Shown here piece by piece: positions 7,663-16,803 of a stretch of 42,956 nucleotides of DNA (position 1 is the stretch's first letter; each line of letters opens with the position of its first letter). Origin of the DNA: Microbacterium testaceum (lineage in GTDB: Bacteria; Actinomycetota; Actinomycetes; Actinomycetales; Microbacteriaceae); the NCBI RefSeq assembly GCF_001476655.1, contig NZ_LDRT01000045.1, positions 1 to 42,956 on the forward strand. The letters are read 5' to 3'. The notes beneath the pieces were generated by a model. The model searched no databases. It was given only the letters and a program-made list of their open reading frames with translations, and had not been told where the DNA came from. A program made the position numbers and the translations under genes.

Positions 7663-8448
7663 TCAGCGACCGCCGCGGAGGACGGCCTGCTTGACCTCGG
7701 CGATGGCCTTGGTGACCTCGATGCCGCGGGGGCACGCCTCGGTGCAGTTGAAGGTCGTGCGGCAGCGCCACACACCTTCCTTGTCGTTCAGGATGTCGAG
7801 ACGCACGTCGCCGGCGTCGTCGCGCGAGTCGAAGATGAAGCGGTGCGCGTTGACGATCGCGGCGGGGCCGAAGTACTGCCCGTCCGTCCAGAACACGGGG
7901 CACGACGAGGTGCACGCGGCGCAGAGGATGCACTTCGTGGTGTCGTCGAAGACCTCGCGGTCGACGATCGACTGCACGCGCTCCTTGCCGGGCTCGGGCT
8001 TCGAGTTCGAGATGAGGAAGGGCTGCACCTCGCGGTAGGAGGCGAAGAACGGCTCCATGTCGACGATGAGGTCCTTCTCGAGGGGCAGGCCCTTGATCGC
8101 CTCGACGTAGATCGGCTGCGAGATGTCGAGATCCTTGATCAGCGTCTTGCAGGCCAGGCGGTTGCGGCCGTTGATGCGCATGGCATCCGATCCGCAGATG
8201 CCGTGCGCGCACGAGCGGCGGAACGACAGCGAGCCGTCGACCTCCCACTTGATCTTGTGCAGGGCGTCGAGCACGCGGTCGGTGGAGTACAGCTCCACGT
8301 CGTAGTCGACCCAGCGGGGCTCGTCGTCGACCTCGGGGTCGAAGCGGCGGATGTTGAAGGTGACGAGGAACGACTGGATGCCGGTGTCCTCAGGAGTCTG
8401 CTCGACCTCGTCCGAGGTGTCGACCTGCTCGATGACGGTGGATGCCAT
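7663..8448 (-). CDS. sdhB: Succinate dehydrogenase iron-sulfur subunit
   Basis: Iron-sulfur subunit of respiratory complex II, passing electrons from the SdhA flavin to quinone at the inner face of the membrane. In the 261 residues the 2Fe-2S site is Cys80, Cys85, Asp88 and Cys100, with Asp replacing the third Cys as in the E. coli enzyme. The 4Fe-4S/3Fe-4S ligands are in CILCAACTSSCP (173-184) and at Cys229, Cys235 and Cys239. It is the last gene of sdhCDAB, starting one base after the sdhA stop. An upstream in-frame extension inside sdhA is ignored. The gene is complete and canonical. Confidence 0.97.
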   Translation of the reverse strand: MASTVIEQVDTSDEVEQTPEDTGIQSFLVTFNIRRFDPEVDDEPRWVDYDVELYSTDRVLDALHKIKWEVDGSLSFRRSCAHGICGSDAMRINGRNRLACKTLIKDLDISQPIYVEAIKGLPLEKDLIVDMEPFFASYREVQPFLISNSKPEPGKERVQSIVDREVFDDTTKCILCAACTSSCPVFWTDGQYFGPAAIVNAHRFIFDSRDDAGDVRLDILNDKEGVWRCRTTFNCTEACPRGIEVTKAIAEVKQAVLRGGR

Positions 8449-8449
8449 C

Positions 8450-10279
8450 TCAGTACTTCCTCTCCAGCGGCGGGTAGCGCAGCTCCCCGGCCTCGTTCTT
8501 GGTGAAGACCACGGGCTTCCAGCCGAGTTCGATGTGATCCGCGGGGTGAGACGAGTGCGGGTCGCCCGACAGGTACGCCATGGTGTGCTGCATGTAGTTC
8601 TCGTCGTCGCGCGTGGGGAAGTCGTCGCGCATGTGACCGCCACGGCTTTCTTCACGGTTCTGAGCCGAGTAGACGACGACCTCGGCGAGGTCGAGCAGGA
8701 AGCCCAGCTCGACCGCTTCGAGCAGGTCGGTGTTGAAACGCTTGCCCTTGTCGTCGACGTGGATGTTCTTGTAGCGCTCGCGCAGGTCGGCGATCACGTC
8801 CATGACATGGGCGAGGGACTCGTGCGTGCGGAACACCTGCGCGCCCTTGTCCATCTCGTCCTGCAGCGTCTTGCGGAGCACCGCGATGCGCTCGGTGCCA
8901 CTGTTGTTGCGGAGCCCCTCGATCAGGCCGCGCACCTCGGCGGCGGGGTCCTCGGGGAGCGGCACGAAGTCGGCGGTCTTGACGTACTCGACGGCGTTGC
9001 GGCCGGCGCGCTTGCCGAAGACGTTGATGTCGAGCAGCGAGTTCGTGCCCAGGCGGTTCGAGCCGTGCACCGAGACGCACGCGCACTCGCCGGCGGCGTA
9101 GAGGCCCGGAACGACGGTGTCGTTGTCGGCGAGCACCTCGGCCTTGATGTTGGTGGGGATTCCGCCCATCGCGTAGTGCGCGGTCGGCATGACCGGCACG
9201 GGCTCGACGACCGGGTCGACACCCAGGTACGTGCGGGCGAACTCGGTGATGTCGGGGAGCTTGGTCTCGAGCACCTCGGCACCCAGGTGCGTGCAGTCCA
9301 GCAGCACGTAGTCGCGGTGGGGGCCGGCGCCGCGGCCCTCGGCCACTTCCTGGACCATGCAGCGCGCGACGATGTCACGCGGAGCGAGGTCCTTGATGGT
9401 CGGGGCGTAGCGCTCCATGAAGCGCTCACCGCTGGCGTTGCGCAGGATCGCGCCCTCGCCGCGGGCTCCCTCGGTGAGCAGGATGCCGAGACCGGCAAGG
9501 CCGGTGGGGTGGAACTGGAAGAACTCCATGTCCTCCAGCGGAAGGCCCTTGCGCCACACGATGCCGACGCCGTCACCGGTGAGGGTGTGGGCGTTCGAGG
9601 TGGTCTTGAAGATCTTGCCGAAGCCGCCGGTGGCGAAGATGACGGCCTTCGACTGGAAGACGTGGAGCTCACCGGTGGAGAGGTCGTACGCGACGACGCC
9701 GGCGACCTGGGTCTTGCCCGCGGCATCCTTCACCGTGATGAGGTCGAGCACGTAGAACTCGTTGAAGAAGTTGATGCCGAGCTTGACGCAGTTCTGGAAG
9801 AGCGTCTGCAGGATCATGTGGCCGGTGCGGTCGGCGGCGTAGCACGCGCGGCGCACGGGCGTCTTTCCGTGGTCGGCGGTGTGACCACCGAAACGGCGCT
9901 GGTCGATCTTGCCCTCGGGCGTGCGGTTGAACGGCAGGCCCATGTTCTCGAGGTCGATGACGGCGTCGATCGCCTCTTTGGCGAGGATCTCCGCGGCATC
10001 CTGGTCGACGAGGTAGTCGCCGCCCTTGATGGTGTCGAAGGTGTGCCACTCCCACGAGTCCTCTTCGACGTTGGCCAGCGCCGCGGCCATGCCGCCCTGC
10101 GCCGCACCGGTGTGCGAGCGGGTGGGGTAGAGCTTCGAGATGACGGCGGTCTTCGCGCCGGGGCCGGCCTCGATGGCCGCGCGCATGCCGGCGCCGCCGG
10201 CGCCGACGATCACGACGTCGAACTGGTGGTAGTGGACGCCGTCCTTGACGACGGAATCCGAGGAAGTCTGGGTGCTCAC
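8450..10279 (-). CDS. sdhA: Succinate dehydrogenase flavoprotein subunit
   Basis: Catalytic subunit of complex II, oxidising succinate to fumarate with covalent FAD. The 609 residues show the Rossmann motif [13 protein letters not shown] (24-36), [10 protein letters not shown] with the FAD-linking His56, FHPTGL and HYAMGG of the dicarboxylate site, and [12 protein letters not shown] near the active site. The start is GTG. A 46-base gap separates it from sdhD, the only noticeable spacing in the operon. Length and motifs are normal for actinobacterial SdhA of the SdhCDAB type. Confidence 0.97.
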   Translation of the reverse strand: MSTQTSSDSVVKDGVHYHQFDVVIVGAGGAGMRAAIEAGPGAKTAVISKLYPTRSHTGAAQGGMAAALANVEEDSWEWHTFDTIKGGDYLVDQDAAEILAKEAIDAVIDLENMGLPFNRTPEGKIDQRRFGGHTADHGKTPVRRACYAADRTGHMILQTLFQNCVKLGINFFNEFYVLDLITVKDAAGKTQVAGVVAYDLSTGELHVFQSKAVIFATGGFGKIFKTTSNAHTLTGDGVGIVWRKGLPLEDMEFFQFHPTGLAGLGILLTEGARGEGAILRNASGERFMERYAPTIKDLAPRDIVARCMVQEVAEGRGAGPHRDYVLLDCTHLGAEVLETKLPDITEFARTYLGVDPVVEPVPVMPTAHYAMGGIPTNIKAEVLADNDTVVPGLYAAGECACVSVHGSNRLGTNSLLDINVFGKRAGRNAVEYVKTADFVPLPEDPAAEVRGLIEGLRNNSGTERIAVLRKTLQDEMDKGAQVFRTHESLAHVMDVIADLRERYKNIHVDDKGKRFNTDLLEAVELGFLLDLAEVVVYSAQNREESRGGHMRDDFPTRDDENYMQHTMAYLSGDPHSSHPADHIELGWKPVVFTKNEAGELRYPPLERKY

Positions 10280-10325
10280 GTGTGCGATACCTCTGCTGTC
10301 AGGGGAAAGAAGGGATGCCGTCGGC

Positions 10326-10784
10326 TCACGCCGCCTGGCACGCGTCCCAGAGGGTGCTGCTCTCGGTCACGCCGAGGCAGGGGTCGAAGGTGAAGACCAC
10401 CAGCGTGCCGAGCAGGATGAGGAATCCGGCCGACAGCCACAGCGACCACACGAGGACCTTGCGGACCGTGGCGTTGGTGACGTAGTCGTTCACGATCGTG
10501 CGCATGCCGTTGGCGCCGTGGATGAGGGCCAGCCACAGCATCAGCACGTCCCACCACTGCCAGAACGGCGAGGCGAGCTTGCCGGCGACGAACGCGAAAT
10601 CGATCTGGTGGATGCCGTCGTTCGTCATGAGGTTGACGAACAGGTGGCCGAAGATCAGGACGATCAGCAGCACGCCGGAGGCGCGCATGTAGATCCAGCC
10701 CCACTTCTCGAGGTTGGAGCCCTTCTTGCGGACGCTCGGCGTACGCGGGGCGGGAATCGTGCTGGCTTCCTGGGCGACGGACAT
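10326..10784 (-). CDS. sdhD: Succinate dehydrogenase hydrophobic membrane anchor subunit
   Basis: Membrane subunit of complex II that helps form the quinone and heme b site. It is 152 residues long with a short polar N-terminus and three membrane helices (about 31-52, 73-92 and 107-130). His residues in FGHLFVN and [11 protein letters not shown] are candidate heme/quinone ligands, the latter typical of SdhD. The C-terminus carries two Cys (DPCLG and DACQ), possibly a disulfide on the outer face. Its ATG overlaps the sdhC stop by one base (TGATG), showing translational coupling. Confidence 0.93.
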   Translation of the reverse strand: MSVAQEASTIPAPRTPSVRKKGSNLEKWGWIYMRASGVLLIVLIFGHLFVNLMTNDGIHQIDFAFVAGKLASPFWQWWDVLMLWLALIHGANGMRTIVNDYVTNATVRKVLVWSLWLSAGFLILLGTLVVFTFDPCLGVTESSTLWDACQAA

Positions 10785-11218
10785 CAGTGGCTCCCGGTGA
10801 CGGCGCTGAAGACGTTGATGAGGTGGCGCGGGGTGAAACCGAGCATCGTGACGACCCAGAGGCCGAGGACGCCCCACCAGAGCTGACGCTGGTGACGGGT
10901 GGCCCAGGGCCAGAAGTCGACCAGGATGATGCGCAGGCCGTTGAACGCGTGGTAAGCGATCGCGCCGACGAGAGCGACTTCGCCGAGCCCCATGATCGGG
11001 TTCTTGTAGGTGCCGATCACGGCGTCGTACGCCTCGGGCGACACGCGGATCAGGGCGGTGTCGAGGATGTGCACCAGAAGGAAGAAGAAGATCGCCACGC
11101 CCGTGATGCGGTGCAGGACCCACGACCACATGCCCTCGCGGCCGCGGTACAGCGTGCCGCGCGGCCTCTTCGAGGTGGTCTCTTTCACCGACGGCGTGGC
11201 ACGTGCTGGTGCTGACAC
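10784..11218 (-). CDS. sdhC: Succinate dehydrogenase cytochrome b556 subunit
   Basis: Heme b-binding membrane anchor of complex II, 144 residues long. After a basic N-terminus comes GMWSWVLHRITGVAI (about 29-43), the signature of the SdhC cytochrome b556 family, and then three membrane helices. AIAYHAFNGLRIILVDF near the second helix carries a likely heme-ligand His. The GTG start at 11218 was chosen because GGGAGGA lies six bases ahead. A longer reading to 11284 would add 22 unlikely residues. It is the first gene of sdhCDAB, so the operon promoter must lie in the 222 bases shared with manC. Confidence 0.93.
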   Translation of the reverse strand: MSAPARATPSVKETTSKRPRGTLYRGREGMWSWVLHRITGVAIFFFLLVHILDTALIRVSPEAYDAVIGTYKNPIMGLGEVALVGAIAYHAFNGLRIILVDFWPWATRHQRQLWWGVLGLWVVTMLGFTPRHLINVFSAVTGSH

Positions 11219-11337
11219 GGTCGTCCTCCCTGATCGAACACGGTGGGGGAGCCGGCAGAGGCCCCAAGCGTCACACGGGCGCAAGAAAATACTACGTCCG
11301 AGCTATGAACAGAGGGGATTAGGGGGTCCTAACAGTC

Positions 11338-11351
11338 TCTCGACATCGAGA
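11338..11351. promoter_or_regulatory. Candidate operator, TCTCGA-CA-TCGAGA
   Basis: A near-perfect dyad of six-base arms with a two-base centre lies between the divergent sdhC and manC starts, about 120 bases upstream of sdhC and 90 upstream of manC. The size and symmetry suit a MarR- or GntR-like dimer. Which regulator binds, and which gene it controls, cannot be told from the window. Confidence 0.4.
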
Positions 11352-11440
11352 TACTTTCCGGATGCCTCGGCCCCGGCGGTCCGTCTCGCCCTGTGCGACC
11401 GGGGAAGAGGGGGACAGACGCTGCCACTAGGGTCGGTGCC

Positions 11441-12556
11441 ATGGCAGACCCCGCTATCGACGACTTCTACGCCGTGATCCCCGCCGGGGGCATCGGCAGC
11501 CGCTTGTGGCCGCTCTCGCGCGCCGACGCCCCGAAGTTCCTCCACGACCTCACCGGGTCGGGTCAGACCCTGCTGCGCGACACCTGGGATCGCCTCGCGC
11601 CGTTGTCGGGCGAGGGGCGCATCGCGGTGGTCACGGGCCGCGCGCACCGCGCCGCCGTGGAGCGCGAGCTCCCGGGCGTCCCGGACCACAACGTCTTCCT
11701 CGAGTCGGAGCCCCGCGATTCCTCCGCGGCGATCGGCTTGGCCGCCGCGATCCTCGTGCGTCGTGAGCCCGACGTCATCATCGGCTCCTTCGCCGCCGAC
11801 CACGTCATCCGTCAGACCCGGCAGTTCGAGTTCGCCGTGCGTCAGGCCGTGGCCGTCGCGCGCGAGGGGTACATCTGCACGATCGGCATCCAGCCCAGTG
11901 AGGCCTCGGTGGGCTTCGGCTACATCAAGCAGGCGGGCGAGCTCATCGTCGACGGTGCCCCCGAGGCGTACATGGTGGAGCGCTTCGTCGAGAAGCCCGA
12001 CCTCGAGACGGCGAAGCAGTACTTCGAGGACCGCGCGTACCTCTGGAACGCCGGCATGTTCATCACGCGCGCGGACGTCCTCCTCGCCGAGCTCGCGGTC
12101 AACGAGCCCGAACTGCACGCGGGACTGCTCGAGCTGGCGGAGGCGTGGGACGATCGCGACCGTCGCGGACCCGCCGTCGACCGCCTCTGGCCGAGCCTGA
12201 AGAAGATCGCCATCGACTACTCCGTCGCGGAGCCGGCGGCCGAGAAGGGGCGCCTCGCCGTCATCCCGGGGCACTTCGACTGGGACGACGTGGGAGACTT
12301 CGCGAGCCTGTCCAAGCTCAACTCGCACGGTCGCAACGAGCTCGCGATCCTCGGTGAGGGCGCTCGCGTGCTCGCCGATGCCTCCAGCGGAATCGTCGTG
12401 ACCCAGACCAAGCGCGTGATCAGCCTCATCGGCGTCCGCGACATCGTCGTGGTCGACACCCCCGACGCGCTCCTGGTGACCACCGCCGAGAACGCGCAGC
12501 GCGTGAAAGGCGTCGTCGACGCCCTCAAGCTCACCGGCCGCGGGGACGTGCTGTAA
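11441..12556 (+). CDS. manC: Mannose-1-phosphate guanylyltransferase
   Basis: Makes GDP-mannose from GTP and mannose-1-phosphate for glycan and lipoglycan synthesis. The 371 residues show the nucleotidyltransferase motif AGGIGSRLWPLS (15-26) followed by PKFL, the AADHVI metal motif, FVEKPD and WNAGMF. The length fits the single-domain form, without the C-terminal cupin of bifunctional ManC-phosphomannose isomerases. The ATG has a modest AGGG ahead. It is flanked by divergent sdhC and its own terminator, so it is monocistronic. A UDP-sugar or other NDP-hexose specificity is less likely given the motif set. Confidence 0.9.
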   Translation: MADPAIDDFYAVIPAGGIGSRLWPLSRADAPKFLHDLTGSGQTLLRDTWDRLAPLSGEGRIAVVTGRAHRAAVERELPGVPDHNVFLESEPRDSSAAIGLAAAILVRREPDVIIGSFAADHVIRQTRQFEFAVRQAVAVAREGYICTIGIQPSEASVGFGYIKQAGELIVDGAPEAYMVERFVEKPDLETAKQYFEDRAYLWNAGMFITRADVLLAELAVNEPELHAGLLELAEAWDDRDRRGPAVDRLWPSLKKIAIDYSVAEPAAEKGRLAVIPGHFDWDDVGDFASLSKLNSHGRNELAILGEGARVLADASSGIVVTQTKRVISLIGVRDIVVVDTPDALLVTTAENAQRVKGVVDALKLTGRGDVL

Positions 12557-12559
12557 GAG

Positions 12560-12588
12560 ACCGGATGCCAGGATGCGTGGCATCCGGT
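12560..12588 (+). terminator. Terminator-like hairpin after manC
   Basis: ACCGGATGCC pairs with GGCATCCGGT around a nine-base loop directly after the manC stop. There is no T tract, as is common in actinobacteria. The stem is built from an inverted pair of the heptamer GGATGCC that is frequent throughout the window. Confidence 0.65.
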
Positions 12589-12753
12589 TCCGCTCGCCGC
12601 GCTGGCGTGTGGCGGACGGATCACGTGAGATTGCGTCTTTGTAACCATTGCCGCGCACGGGGCCTCCGGGGACGCAAGCGGATCGTCACAGTGGGTAACG
12701 TGACGGGATCGTCCCCCGAACCCGTTGGGGGCCCCCGTCTTGGAGGACCATTC
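12589..12753 (+). promoter_or_regulatory. Upstream region of the nucleoside transporter operon
   Basis: No gene is seen. GTCAC (12685-12689) and GTGAC (12700-12704) form a dyad with a ten-base centre. TTGCGTC (12631-12637) and GACGCAA (12671-12677) form a wider one. Either may bind a nucleoside-responsive repressor. No convincing -35/-10 pair was identified. GGAGGA at 12742-12747 is the ribosome binding site for the BMP gene. Confidence 0.35.
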
Positions 12754-13866
12754 GTGAAGACCACGAAGAAGGCCGTTTTCAGCGGTCTCGCCATGATCGG
12801 CACTGCTGTGCTGCTCGCCGGCTGCGGCGCCGCACCCGAAAGCACCGGTTCGTCCGCTGCTGCCGGGGGAGACCTCGTCGAGGGCTTCACGCCCTGCATC
12901 ATCTCGGATGACGGCGGCTGGAACGACCGTTCGTTCAACCAGTCGGCGAAGGAGGGCATCGACAAGGCGGCGAAGGAGCTCGGCGTCAAGGCGATCGAGG
13001 TCGAGTCCAGCTCGGCGAACGACTACGCCCCGAACCTCGAGAACCTCGTCGCCGAGGGGTGCACGTTCATCGTCGCGGTGGGCTTCAAGCTCAGCGCCGA
13101 CACCGTCGCCTCGGCCAAGGCCAACCCGAACCTCCAGTACGCGATCATCGACGACCGCGCCGACACCGACAACGACGGCAAGACCGACGCCCCGAACATC
13201 AAGCCGTTGCTGTTCGACACCGTCCAGGCCGCCTACCTCGGCGGCTACGCCGCGGCCGCCTACTCCGCGGAGAACGGCGTGAACAAGGTCGGCACCGTCG
13301 GTGGCATCCCGATCCCGCCCGTCACGATCTTCATGGACGGCTTCGTCGACGGCGTCAAGAAGTACGACGAGGACAAGGGCGCCAGCGTCCAGACCTTCGG
13401 CTGGGACGTCGCCGCCCAGAACGGTTCGTTCACCGGTGGCTTCGCGGCCAACGACGCCGCCAAGCAGGCCGCTCAGGGTCTGCTCGACCAGGGCGTCGAC
13501 GTGCTCCTGCCCGTCGGTGGCCCGATCTACAGCAGCGCGGCCGACGCGATCCGCGACAGCGGCTCGAAGAGCGTCATGCTCGGTGTCGACTCCGACCTCG
13601 CCAAGGCCGACCCGAACGTGGCGGACCTCGTGCTGACCTCGATCCTCAAGCGCATCGACACCGCCGTGTACGACTCGGTCACGCAGGCGGCCAAGGGTGA
13701 GTTCGACGTCACCCCGTACGTCGGCACGCTCGAGAACGACGGCGTCGGCCTGGCCGACTTCAACTCGAAGTTCACGCTGCCCGCCGGCCTGACCGACGAG
13801 CTCTCCGCGCTGCGCGAGCAGATCGTGTCGGGTTCGCTCAAGGTCACCTCGCCCAGCTCGCCGTAA
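12754..13866 (+). CDS. BMP family ABC transporter substrate-binding lipoprotein (nucleosides)
   Basis: Lipid-anchored binding protein of the basic membrane protein family, which delivers nucleosides to the ABC permease encoded downstream. In 370 residues the signal peptide ends in LLAGC with Cys24. The mature protein opens with CIISDDGGWNDRSFNQSAKEG, a family hallmark for the ligand pocket. ADTDNDGKTDAPNIKPLLF and VDSDLAKADP follow. The start is GTG, six bases after GGAGGA. Neighbours (ATPase, two permeases, cytidine deaminase, thymidine phosphorylase, adenosine deaminase) support nucleoside rather than sugar or peptide cargo. A hairpin after the stop probably keeps this gene more highly expressed than the rest. 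Confidence 0.92.
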   Translation: MKTTKKAVFSGLAMIGTAVLLAGCGAAPESTGSSAAAGGDLVEGFTPCIISDDGGWNDRSFNQSAKEGIDKAAKELGVKAIEVESSSANDYAPNLENLVAEGCTFIVAVGFKLSADTVASAKANPNLQYAIIDDRADTDNDGKTDAPNIKPLLFDTVQAAYLGGYAAAAYSAENGVNKVGTVGGIPIPPVTIFMDGFVDGVKKYDEDKGASVQTFGWDVAAQNGSFTGGFAANDAAKQAAQGLLDQGVDVLLPVGGPIYSSAADAIRDSGSKSVMLGVDSDLAKADPNVADLVLTSILKRIDTAVYDSVTQAAKGEFDVTPYVGTLENDGVGLADFNSKFTLPAGLTDELSALREQIVSGSLKVTSPSSP

Positions 13867-13879
13867 GGCGTTCTCCTCG

Positions 13880-13926
13880 AACCGCGGTCGGTCGGACCAG
13901 GAGTCCGACCGACCGCGGTTTCTTTC
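13880..13926 (+). terminator. Partial terminator between binding protein and ATPase genes
   Basis: A perfect 17-base stem (13880-13896 with 13904-13920) with a seven-base loop is followed by TCTTTCC. It lies between the BMP gene and the ABC ATPase gene of the same operon. It is therefore likely to let only part of transcription through and to stabilise the upstream message, a known arrangement for abundant binding proteins. Confidence 0.85.
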
Positions 13927-13960
13927 CGTCTTCAGAACGTCTTCGAATAAGGTGCACAGC

Positions 13961-15478
13961 ATGAAGCTCGAGCTCCGCGGCATCACCAAGCGGTTCGGGT
14001 CCCTGGTTGCGAACGACCACATCGATCTGGTCGTGCAACCTGGTGAGATCCACGCTCTCCTCGGAGAGAACGGTGCCGGTAAATCCACCCTCATGAACGT
14101 CCTCTACGGCCTCTACCAGGCCGACGAGGGCGAGATCCTGCTGGACGACGTCGTCCAGCGCTTCCGCGGTCCCGGCGACGCCATGGCCGCGGGTATCGGC
14201 ATGGTGCACCAGCACTTCATGCTCATCCCCGTCTTCACCGTCGCCGAGAACGTCATGCTCGGTCACGAGAACACCAAGGCGCTGGGGGCACTCGACCTCA
14301 ACGCCGCCCGCACGCACGTGCGCGATGTCGCGCAGCGCTTCGGGTTCGAGGTCGACCCCGACGCCCTCGTCGGAGACCTCCCGGTCGGCGTGCAGCAGCG
14401 CGTCGAGATCATCAAAGCGCTGTCCCGGGATGCCAAGGTCCTCGTGTTCGACGAGCCCACGGCCGTGCTCACCCCGCAGGAGACCGACGAGCTCATGGGC
14501 ATCATGCGTCAGCTGCGCGACGAGGGCACGTCCATCGTGTTCATCACGCACAAGCTGCGCGAGGTGCGCGAGGTCGCCGATCGCATCACCGTCGTCCGCC
14601 TGGGCAAGATCGTCGGCGAGGCCGAGCCGACCGCCAGCAACGGCGAACTGGCCTCGCTCATGGTCGGTCGTGCGGTCGAGCTGACCGTGGTGAAAGAGGC
14701 GCCGAAGGCGGCGGCATCCGGAGGTCTTTCGATCCGCAACCTCCGCGTCGTCACCGCTGAGGGGACCGTGGTCGTCGACGACGTCGATCTCGACGTGCGG
14801 CCCGGCGAGATCGTCGCGATCGCCGGTGTGCAGGGCAACGGGCAGACCGAGCTGGTCGAGGCCATCGTCGGCCTCGCCGACGGGGTGACCGGCTCCGTCG
14901 AGCTGGACGGTACCGATCTGGTCGGCAAGAGCGTCCGCGCGATCCTCGACGCGGGCGTCGGCTTCGTGCCCGAGGACCGTAAGGAAGACGGTCTGGTCGG
15001 GGGCTTCTCCGTCGCGGAGAACCTCATCCTCGACCGCTCGTCCGACGCCGCGTTCGTCGCGGGGGGCACCATCAAGCGCACCGCCCTGGCGAGCTTCGCC
15101 CGGGATCGGATCGCGGAGTACGACATCCGCACGCAGTCGGCATCCACCCCGGTCGGCACCCTGTCGGGCGGCAACCAGCAGAAGGTCGTCATCGCCCGCG
15201 AGATGAGCCGCCCGCTCAAGCTGTTCGTCGCCGCGCAGCCCACCCGCGGTGTCGATGTGGGATCGATCGAATTCATCCACAAGCAGATCGTCGCCGCGCG
15301 CGATGCGGGAGTGCCCGTGATCGTCGTGTCGACCGAGCTCGACGAGATCGCCGCCCTCGGCGACCGCATCGCGGTGATGTACCGCGGCGGCATCGTGGGC
15401 ATCGTGCCGGGGAACACCCCGCGCGAGGTCCTCGGGCTCATGATGGCGGGCGAGCAGCCCGCGGAGGAGACAGCGTGA
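13961..15478 (+). CDS. ABC transporter ATP-binding protein, duplicated (nucleoside importer)
   Basis: Cytoplasmic ATPase with two fused nucleotide-binding domains in 505 residues, as in sugar and BMP-type nucleoside importers. The first half has Walker A GENGAGKST (35-43), the signature region PVGVQQRVEI and Walker B VLVFDEPT. The second half has a degenerate Walker A (GVQGNGQTE, Gln for Lys), signature LSGGNQQKVVI and FVAAQPTRGVD. Degeneration of the second P-loop is usual for this subfamily. The ATG at 13961 was preferred to GTG at 13952 because AAGG lies eight bases ahead. The stop overlaps the next start in GTGA. Confidence 0.93.
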   Translation: MKLELRGITKRFGSLVANDHIDLVVQPGEIHALLGENGAGKSTLMNVLYGLYQADEGEILLDDVVQRFRGPGDAMAAGIGMVHQHFMLIPVFTVAENVMLGHENTKALGALDLNAARTHVRDVAQRFGFEVDPDALVGDLPVGVQQRVEIIKALSRDAKVLVFDEPTAVLTPQETDELMGIMRQLRDEGTSIVFITHKLREVREVADRITVVRLGKIVGEAEPTASNGELASLMVGRAVELTVVKEAPKAAASGGLSIRNLRVVTAEGTVVVDDVDLDVRPGEIVAIAGVQGNGQTELVEAIVGLADGVTGSVELDGTDLVGKSVRAILDAGVGFVPEDRKEDGLVGGFSVAENLILDRSSDAAFVAGGTIKRTALASFARDRIAEYDIRTQSASTPVGTLSGGNQQKVVIAREMSRPLKLFVAAQPTRGVDVGSIEFIHKQIVAARDAGVPVIVVSTELDEIAALGDRIAVMYRGGIVGIVPGNTPREVLGLMMAGEQPAEETA

Positions 15479-16803
15479 GCGGCCACATCCCGAGCACGGG
15501 TGCCAACGGCGAGTCCGGCCTCCCGCCGGAGCAGTTGCCGTCCGCGTCGGGGCCGCTGACCGGCCACACCCCGGCCGAGACGCCCGCACCGCCCCGTACG
15601 AACCAGTTCCTCACCGAGCTGTTGCGTTCGTCGTGGATCACGACCGTCCTCGCCGTCGTCGCGGCGATGATCGTCGGTGGCATCCTCATGGCCGCCACGA
15701 ACGACCAGGTGCGGGTCACGGCGGGCTACTTCTTCGCCCGCCCCGGCGACATGCTGGGCGCGATCTGGAACTCCGTCTACGGCGGCTACGAAGCGCTGTT
15801 CCGCGGTGCCGTGTTCAACTCCCGTGTCGCCGACTTCGGCGCGCAGATCCGCCCCCTCACGAACACCGTCGGGTTCGCGGCTCCGCTGATCGCGGCCGGT
15901 CTCGGCGTCGCGCTGGCGTTCCGCGTCGGCCTGTTCAACATCGGTGGACGCGGTCAGATCCTCATCGCGTGCGCGTTCGCCGGACTCGTCACCTTCAACC
16001 TCGACCTGCCGATGATCATTCAGCTGCCGCTGACGCTCATCGTCGGTATCGCCGGGGGAGCGCTCTGGGGCGGGATCGTGGGTCTGCTGAAGGCGCGCAC
16101 CGGCGCGCATGAGGTCATCCTCACGATCATGCTCAACTACGTCGCCTACTACCTGGTGACGTGGATGGTGCGCACTCCGGGCCTGCTGCAGCGCGCGGCC
16201 GGTGACCAGCCGATCTCTTCGGCCACCCCCGCGAACGCGCAGTTCCCCGAGCTGTTCGGTCCCCAGTTCCCGCTGCTCGATCTCGGCTTCGTCTTCGTGA
16301 TCGCCGCGACGGTCTTCGTCTGGTGGCTCATGGAGCGCTCGAGCCTCGGGTTCCGCCTCCGCGCGGTGGGGGAGAACCCGCACGCTGCCCGTGCCGCAGG
16401 CATCTCGGTGCCCCGCATGTACGTCTACGCGATGCTCTTCGCCGGAGGCCTTGCGGGCCTCGCGGGCATGAACCAGATCCAGGGTGCGGTGACCACGGGC
16501 TTCGACGGCCTCATCGACTCCGGCATCGGCTTCGACGCCATCACCGTGGCCCTGCTCGGCCGCAGTCGTCCGTGGGGCGTGTTCGCGGCCGGCATCCTGT
16601 TCGGAGCCCTCAAGTCGGGCTCGTTCACGATGCAGGCGTCGCAGGGCATCCCCGTCGACATCGTGCTCGTCGTGCAGGCCCTCATCGTGCTGTTCATCGC
16701 GGCCCCGCCGCTCGTGCGCACGATCTTCTTCCTCCCCAAGAGCGAGGCCGAGCGCGCGGCCAAAGACCGGGCCAAGGCGGCCAAGAAGGCGGTGGCGGCA
16801 TGA
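15475..16803 (+). CDS. ABC transporter permease, nucleoside importer subunit 1
   Basis: Integral membrane permease of the BMP-type nucleoside importer, 442 residues. A Pro-rich cytoplasmic N-terminus (about 1-45) precedes roughly eight to ten helices. NIGGRGQILI and GAHEVILTIMLNYVAYYLV are typical of the branched-chain/ribose permease fold, and the segment GFDAITVALLGRSRPWGVFAAGILFGALK is conserved near the C-terminus. It begins with GTG overlapping the ATPase stop by four bases and ends overlapping the second permease start in ATGA, so the four transport genes are translationally chained. The extended N-terminus is longer than in Bacillus relatives. Confidence 0.92.
   Translation: MSGHIPSTGANGESGLPPEQLPSASGPLTGHTPAETPAPPRTNQFLTELLRSSWITTVLAVVAAMIVGGILMAATNDQVRVTAGYFFARPGDMLGAIWNSVYGGYEALFRGAVFNSRVADFGAQIRPLTNTVGFAAPLIAAGLGVALAFRVGLFNIGGRGQILIACAFAGLVTFNLDLPMIIQLPLTLIVGIAGGALWGGIVGLLKARTGAHEVILTIMLNYVAYYLVTWMVRTPGLLQRAAGDQPISSATPANAQFPELFGPQFPLLDLGFVFVIAATVFVWWLMERSSLGFRLRAVGENPHAARAAGISVPRMYVYAMLFAGGLAGLAGMNQIQGAVTTGFDGLIDSGIGFDAITVALLGRSRPWGVFAAGILFGALKSGSFTMQASQGIPVDIVLVVQALIVLFIAAPPLVRTIFFLPKSEAERAAKDRAKAAKKAVAA

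Noticed and set aside
8388..8399. CAGGAG occurrence in sdhB, and similar hits at 4734 and in the luxR-type gene
   Set aside because: They are inside coding sequence, lack the extended arm sequence and have no inverted partner at the right distance.
8351..10393. 680-codon plus-strand frame opposite sdhA
   Set aside because: It is an antisense shadow of a highly conserved gene. Its product has no recognisable domain.
12589..12753. Purine riboswitch ahead of the nucleoside transporter operon
   Set aside because: The conserved junction sequence of purine riboswitches was not found, only short dyads more like protein operators.
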